Shown in pieces: positions 32,362-34,332 of a stretch of DNA of 34,332 nt. The stretch's first letter is position 1, and each line of letters starts with the position of its first letter. The stretch lies in contig JACREX010000171.1 of assembly GCA_016212695.1 (NCBI GenBank), positions 1 through 34,332 of the forward strand, given 5' to 3'. The notes under the pieces are model-generated. The model did not search any database, had not been told where the DNA came from, and saw only the letters and a program-made list of their open reading frames with translations. Made by a program: the position numbers and the translations under genes. Source of the stretch: Bacteroidia bacterium (GTDB lineage Bacteria; Bacteroidota; Bacteroidia; Bacteroidales; GWF2-35-48).

Positions 32362-34042
32362 GAATGCGAAAATAAAGGTTAGATATGAAGGCAATTCAAA
32401 TTTGTTTAAAAAATTTTATTTTGTTCTGTTCCTGATTATTCTTTTTCATGCTTCGTTTTCGCAGCCTTTTCACAACCATTCAAGCCCGGAATATTTCTTT
32501 CCTGTTGAATCGGCATTTAATAAAAACGGAGATAATTTTCACACAGCCATCAGGCCCTATTATCAAAATCAGCTTACTCAATATGTATCTTTAGATTCAA
32601 ATAAAAATTCCTGTTCAATCCTTTCAAAAAAACTTTTTTCAGAGAATTTAATCAATTATAAAAATCGAAATTTTACGCTTGTTGCAGATCCTTTATTTGC
32701 AATAATTTCAGCGTATGATTTTTCAAATTCAACCCTTTTTTTTGAATCGGATTGCGGGATTGCTTTAAGAAGCCGGTTAGCGGAAAACCTGGTTTTTTCG
32801 GCAGACCTGCTTTATAATTATTCCGGGTTACCCTCCTATTTAAAATCCTCTGTTGACTCCCTGCACATCATTCCCGGCGAAGGCTTTGCTCACAAGGCGG
32901 GAGATTATTATGAATATCATAACCCTTCGTTTTACTTAGCATATACGCTGCCGAAATATTTTATTTTTGAAGCAGGGTTCGGAAAAAATTTCTGGGGCGA
33001 TGGGTACCGGTCCTTGATATTATCAGAGAATGCATACAATTATCCGTATCTGAAAATAGAAACCAATATCTGGAAAATAAAATATATTAACCTCTGGGTA
33101 AATTTTAAAGATATCCGAAACGCTGCTTCTTCCGGTTGGCGGGACTTTTACAATAAATACGGGACTTTTCATTTTCTGAGTTGGAACCTGACCAAAAAAA
33201 TAAACATCGGTTTTTATGAGGCTATTATCTGGCAAGACCGGGACAGCACGGGGGTTCGCGGTTTTGATGTAAATTATGCAAATCCGGTTATTTTTTTCCG
33301 TCCCATAGAGTTTTCTTTAGGCTCGCCCGATAATGCCCTGATGGGTTTAAATATTAAATATAAAATTAACTACCGCCATATTTTATATGGCCAGATTGTG
33401 ATTGACGACATGGTTACCCCTGACCTGAAAAACGATTTTAAACATCTCTTTAAACCCGGCGATACAACCATCAACTATGGCTCATGGATGAACAAACAGG
33501 CATTTCAGTTGGGTATAAAAATATTCGATGTGTTTGAGATGAAAAATCTTTACTTTCAGACAGAACTCAATGCTGCCCGGCCCTATACATATTCTCATCG
33601 CATGTCGCATCAAAACTACGGACATTTTAATCAGCCTCTTGCACATCCGCTGGGAGCTAATTTCTGGGAGTCATACTCATTGCTTCGGTATAATAAAAAC
33701 CGCTGGTTCTTTGAACTGAAATTCATGTATGCTATAGCGGGTATTGATTCAGCGAACAGCCATTTCGGGCAGAATATCTACCAGCCCACATTCTATTCTC
33801 CAATCCCTTCTACGCATAATATTCCGGTTAACCAATACAAAAATCAGATTGGACAGGGAATTAAAACAAATATTATTTTTAATGAATTAAAAATTTCTTA
33901 TCTCATCAATAGAAAAAATAATCTTAGAATTGAAGCGGGATTTATATACAGGCAACAAAAAAATACGCTTCTTACAACACAAAATAATTTTGTTTTCCTG
34001 GGTATAAGAACCAGCCTCTTTAATGGTTATAGCGACTATTAA
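32351..34042 (+). CDS. Wzi/RemB-like outer-membrane protein 2
   Basis: This 563-residue protein is a tandem paralogue of the preceding one. The shared motifs are GDGYRSLILSENAYNYPYLK, GTFHFLSWNLTK, EAIIWQDR, PIEFSLGSPDNALMGLN and NQPLAHPLGANFWES. About 20 polar residues precede its signal segment (FVLFLIILFHASFSQ). A TTG at 32402 would give a better signal peptide, so the true start is uncertain. The sequences outside the motifs are quite different from the first copy, so the duplication is old. It closes the operon; a hairpin terminator follows at 34049. Confidence 0.85.
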   Translation: MIFRNAKIKVRYEGNSNLFKKFYFVLFLIILFHASFSQPFHNHSSPEYFFPVESAFNKNGDNFHTAIRPYYQNQLTQYVSLDSNKNSCSILSKKLFSENLINYKNRNFTLVADPLFAIISAYDFSNSTLFFESDCGIALRSRLAENLVFSADLLYNYSGLPSYLKSSVDSLHIIPGEGFAHKAGDYYEYHNPSFYLAYTLPKYFIFEAGFGKNFWGDGYRSLILSENAYNYPYLKIETNIWKIKYINLWVNFKDIRNAASSGWRDFYNKYGTFHFLSWNLTKKINIGFYEAIIWQDRDSTGVRGFDVNYANPVIFFRPIEFSLGSPDNALMGLNIKYKINYRHILYGQIVIDDMVTPDLKNDFKHLFKPGDTTINYGSWMNKQAFQLGIKIFDVFEMKNLYFQTELNAARPYTYSHRMSHQNYGHFNQPLAHPLGANFWESYSLLRYNKNRWFFELKFMYAIAGIDSANSHFGQNIYQPTFYSPIPSTHNIPVNQYKNQIGQGIKTNIIFNELKISYLINRKNNLRIEAGFIYRQQKNTLLTTQNNFVFLGIRTSLFNGYSDY

Positions 34043-34048
34043 AAACAG

Positions 34049-34075
34049 GAAAGCCGGAGATGAACCCCGGCTTTC
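34049..34075. terminator. Two-way terminator hairpin
   Basis: GAAAGCCGG (34049-34057) pairs perfectly with CCGGCTTTC (34067-34075) around a 9-base loop. It lies between the plus-strand Wzi-like gene and a convergent minus-strand gene, and the flanking A-run (34041-34045) makes a T-run for the minus transcript. Confidence 0.75.
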
Positions 34076-34083
34076 TGCAATCT

Positions 34084-34332
34084 TTATTCAATCTGAATTA
34101 TCTTTTTCAGATAAACGGAATGGTTCACCTGTAACTGAATGAAGTAATTGCCTGGCAATAGTCCTTTACTTTTTACATGGAATGTGTACAGATAATTTCC
34201 CTCTGCCTGATTCATATCAACAATAGTTTCAATTTTCCTGCCGTGTATATCAAAAATAATAACACAAACTTTTCCGGCTTTATACAGGTTATAATTGATC
34301 GAAACATAATCCCGGTAAGGATTGGGATAAAC
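34084..34332 (-). CDS. 3' part of a T9SS-secreted protein (partial)
   Basis: The minus frame is open from the window edge to the TAA at 34086-34084 and gives the last 82 residues of a larger protein. It starts VYPNPYRDYVSINYNL, then has IFDIHGRKIETIV, GLLPGNYFIQLQV and the basic end VYLKKIIQIE. This is a type A C-terminal sorting domain, recognised by the type IX secretion system and removed on export. The main domain is outside the window, so its function is unknown. Confidence 0.9.
   Translation of the reverse strand, partial: VYPNPYRDYVSINYNLYKAGKVCVIIFDIHGRKIETIVDMNQAEGNYLYTFHVKSKGLLPGNYFIQLQVNHSVYLKKIIQIE

Overview
The window looks like chromosomal DNA of a Bacteroidota bacterium. The evidence is three-fold. 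Two genes carry type IX secretion (T9SS) C-terminal sorting domains. Several promoters match the Bacteroidota pattern (-33 TTTG, -7 TANNTTTG) rather than -35/-10 boxes. Many intergenic spaces hold the short palindromic repeats common in that phylum. I saw no rRNA, tRNA, CRISPR array, transposase or phage gene.

Left part (1-9916). After the 3' tail of an unidentified gene come a small two-helix membrane protein, a PPK2-type polyphosphate kinase, and a divergent pair: a MobA-like nucleotidyltransferase (YgfJ/MocA-like) and a 1074-residue YgfK-type iron-sulfur flavoprotein. Beyond a frameshifted T9SS surface protein lie an unknown 108-residue protein and a dihydropyrimidinase/hydantoinase. YgfK, a YgfJ-like protein and a hydantoinase-type amidohydrolase recall the selenium/molybdenum hydroxylase and purine-catabolism neighbourhood known from E. 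coli, but no molybdenum hydroxylase lies here.

Middle part (9938-24079). A tandem pair of nearly identical lipoproteins of unknown function, plus a small exported protein, precedes a HEAT-like protein. Next comes a minus-strand run: serC, serA, an inserted four-helix-bundle protein, a DUF1015 protein and a YggS-type PLP protein. The serC-serA-DUF1015 grouping suggests a serine-related role for DUF1015. A tight operon korA-korB-gcvT-comB couples 2-oxoacid:ferredoxin oxidoreductase to an aminomethyltransferase and a ComB-like phosphatase. An unknown acidic protein and lumazine synthase (ribH) close this part.

Right part (24174-34042). This is a plus-strand surface-polysaccharide locus: UDP-GlcNAc 2-epimerase-like protein, initiating sugar-phosphate transferase, then a promoter and an operon of DegT-type aminotransferase, hexapeptide acetyltransferase and two Gfo/Idh oxidoreductases, ending with two tandem Wzi/RemB-like outer-membrane proteins. 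The set resembles much of a Wbp-type diacetamido-uronic acid pathway, without the WbpA-type UDP-sugar dehydrogenase. A strong hairpin separates it from a convergent, truncated T9SS substrate at the right edge.

The most interesting items for follow-up are the paralogous lipoprotein pair, the serC-serA-DUF1015 set, the kor-gcvT-comB operon, the YgfK/YgfJ/hydantoinase cluster with its 108-residue partner, and the compound palindromic elements.
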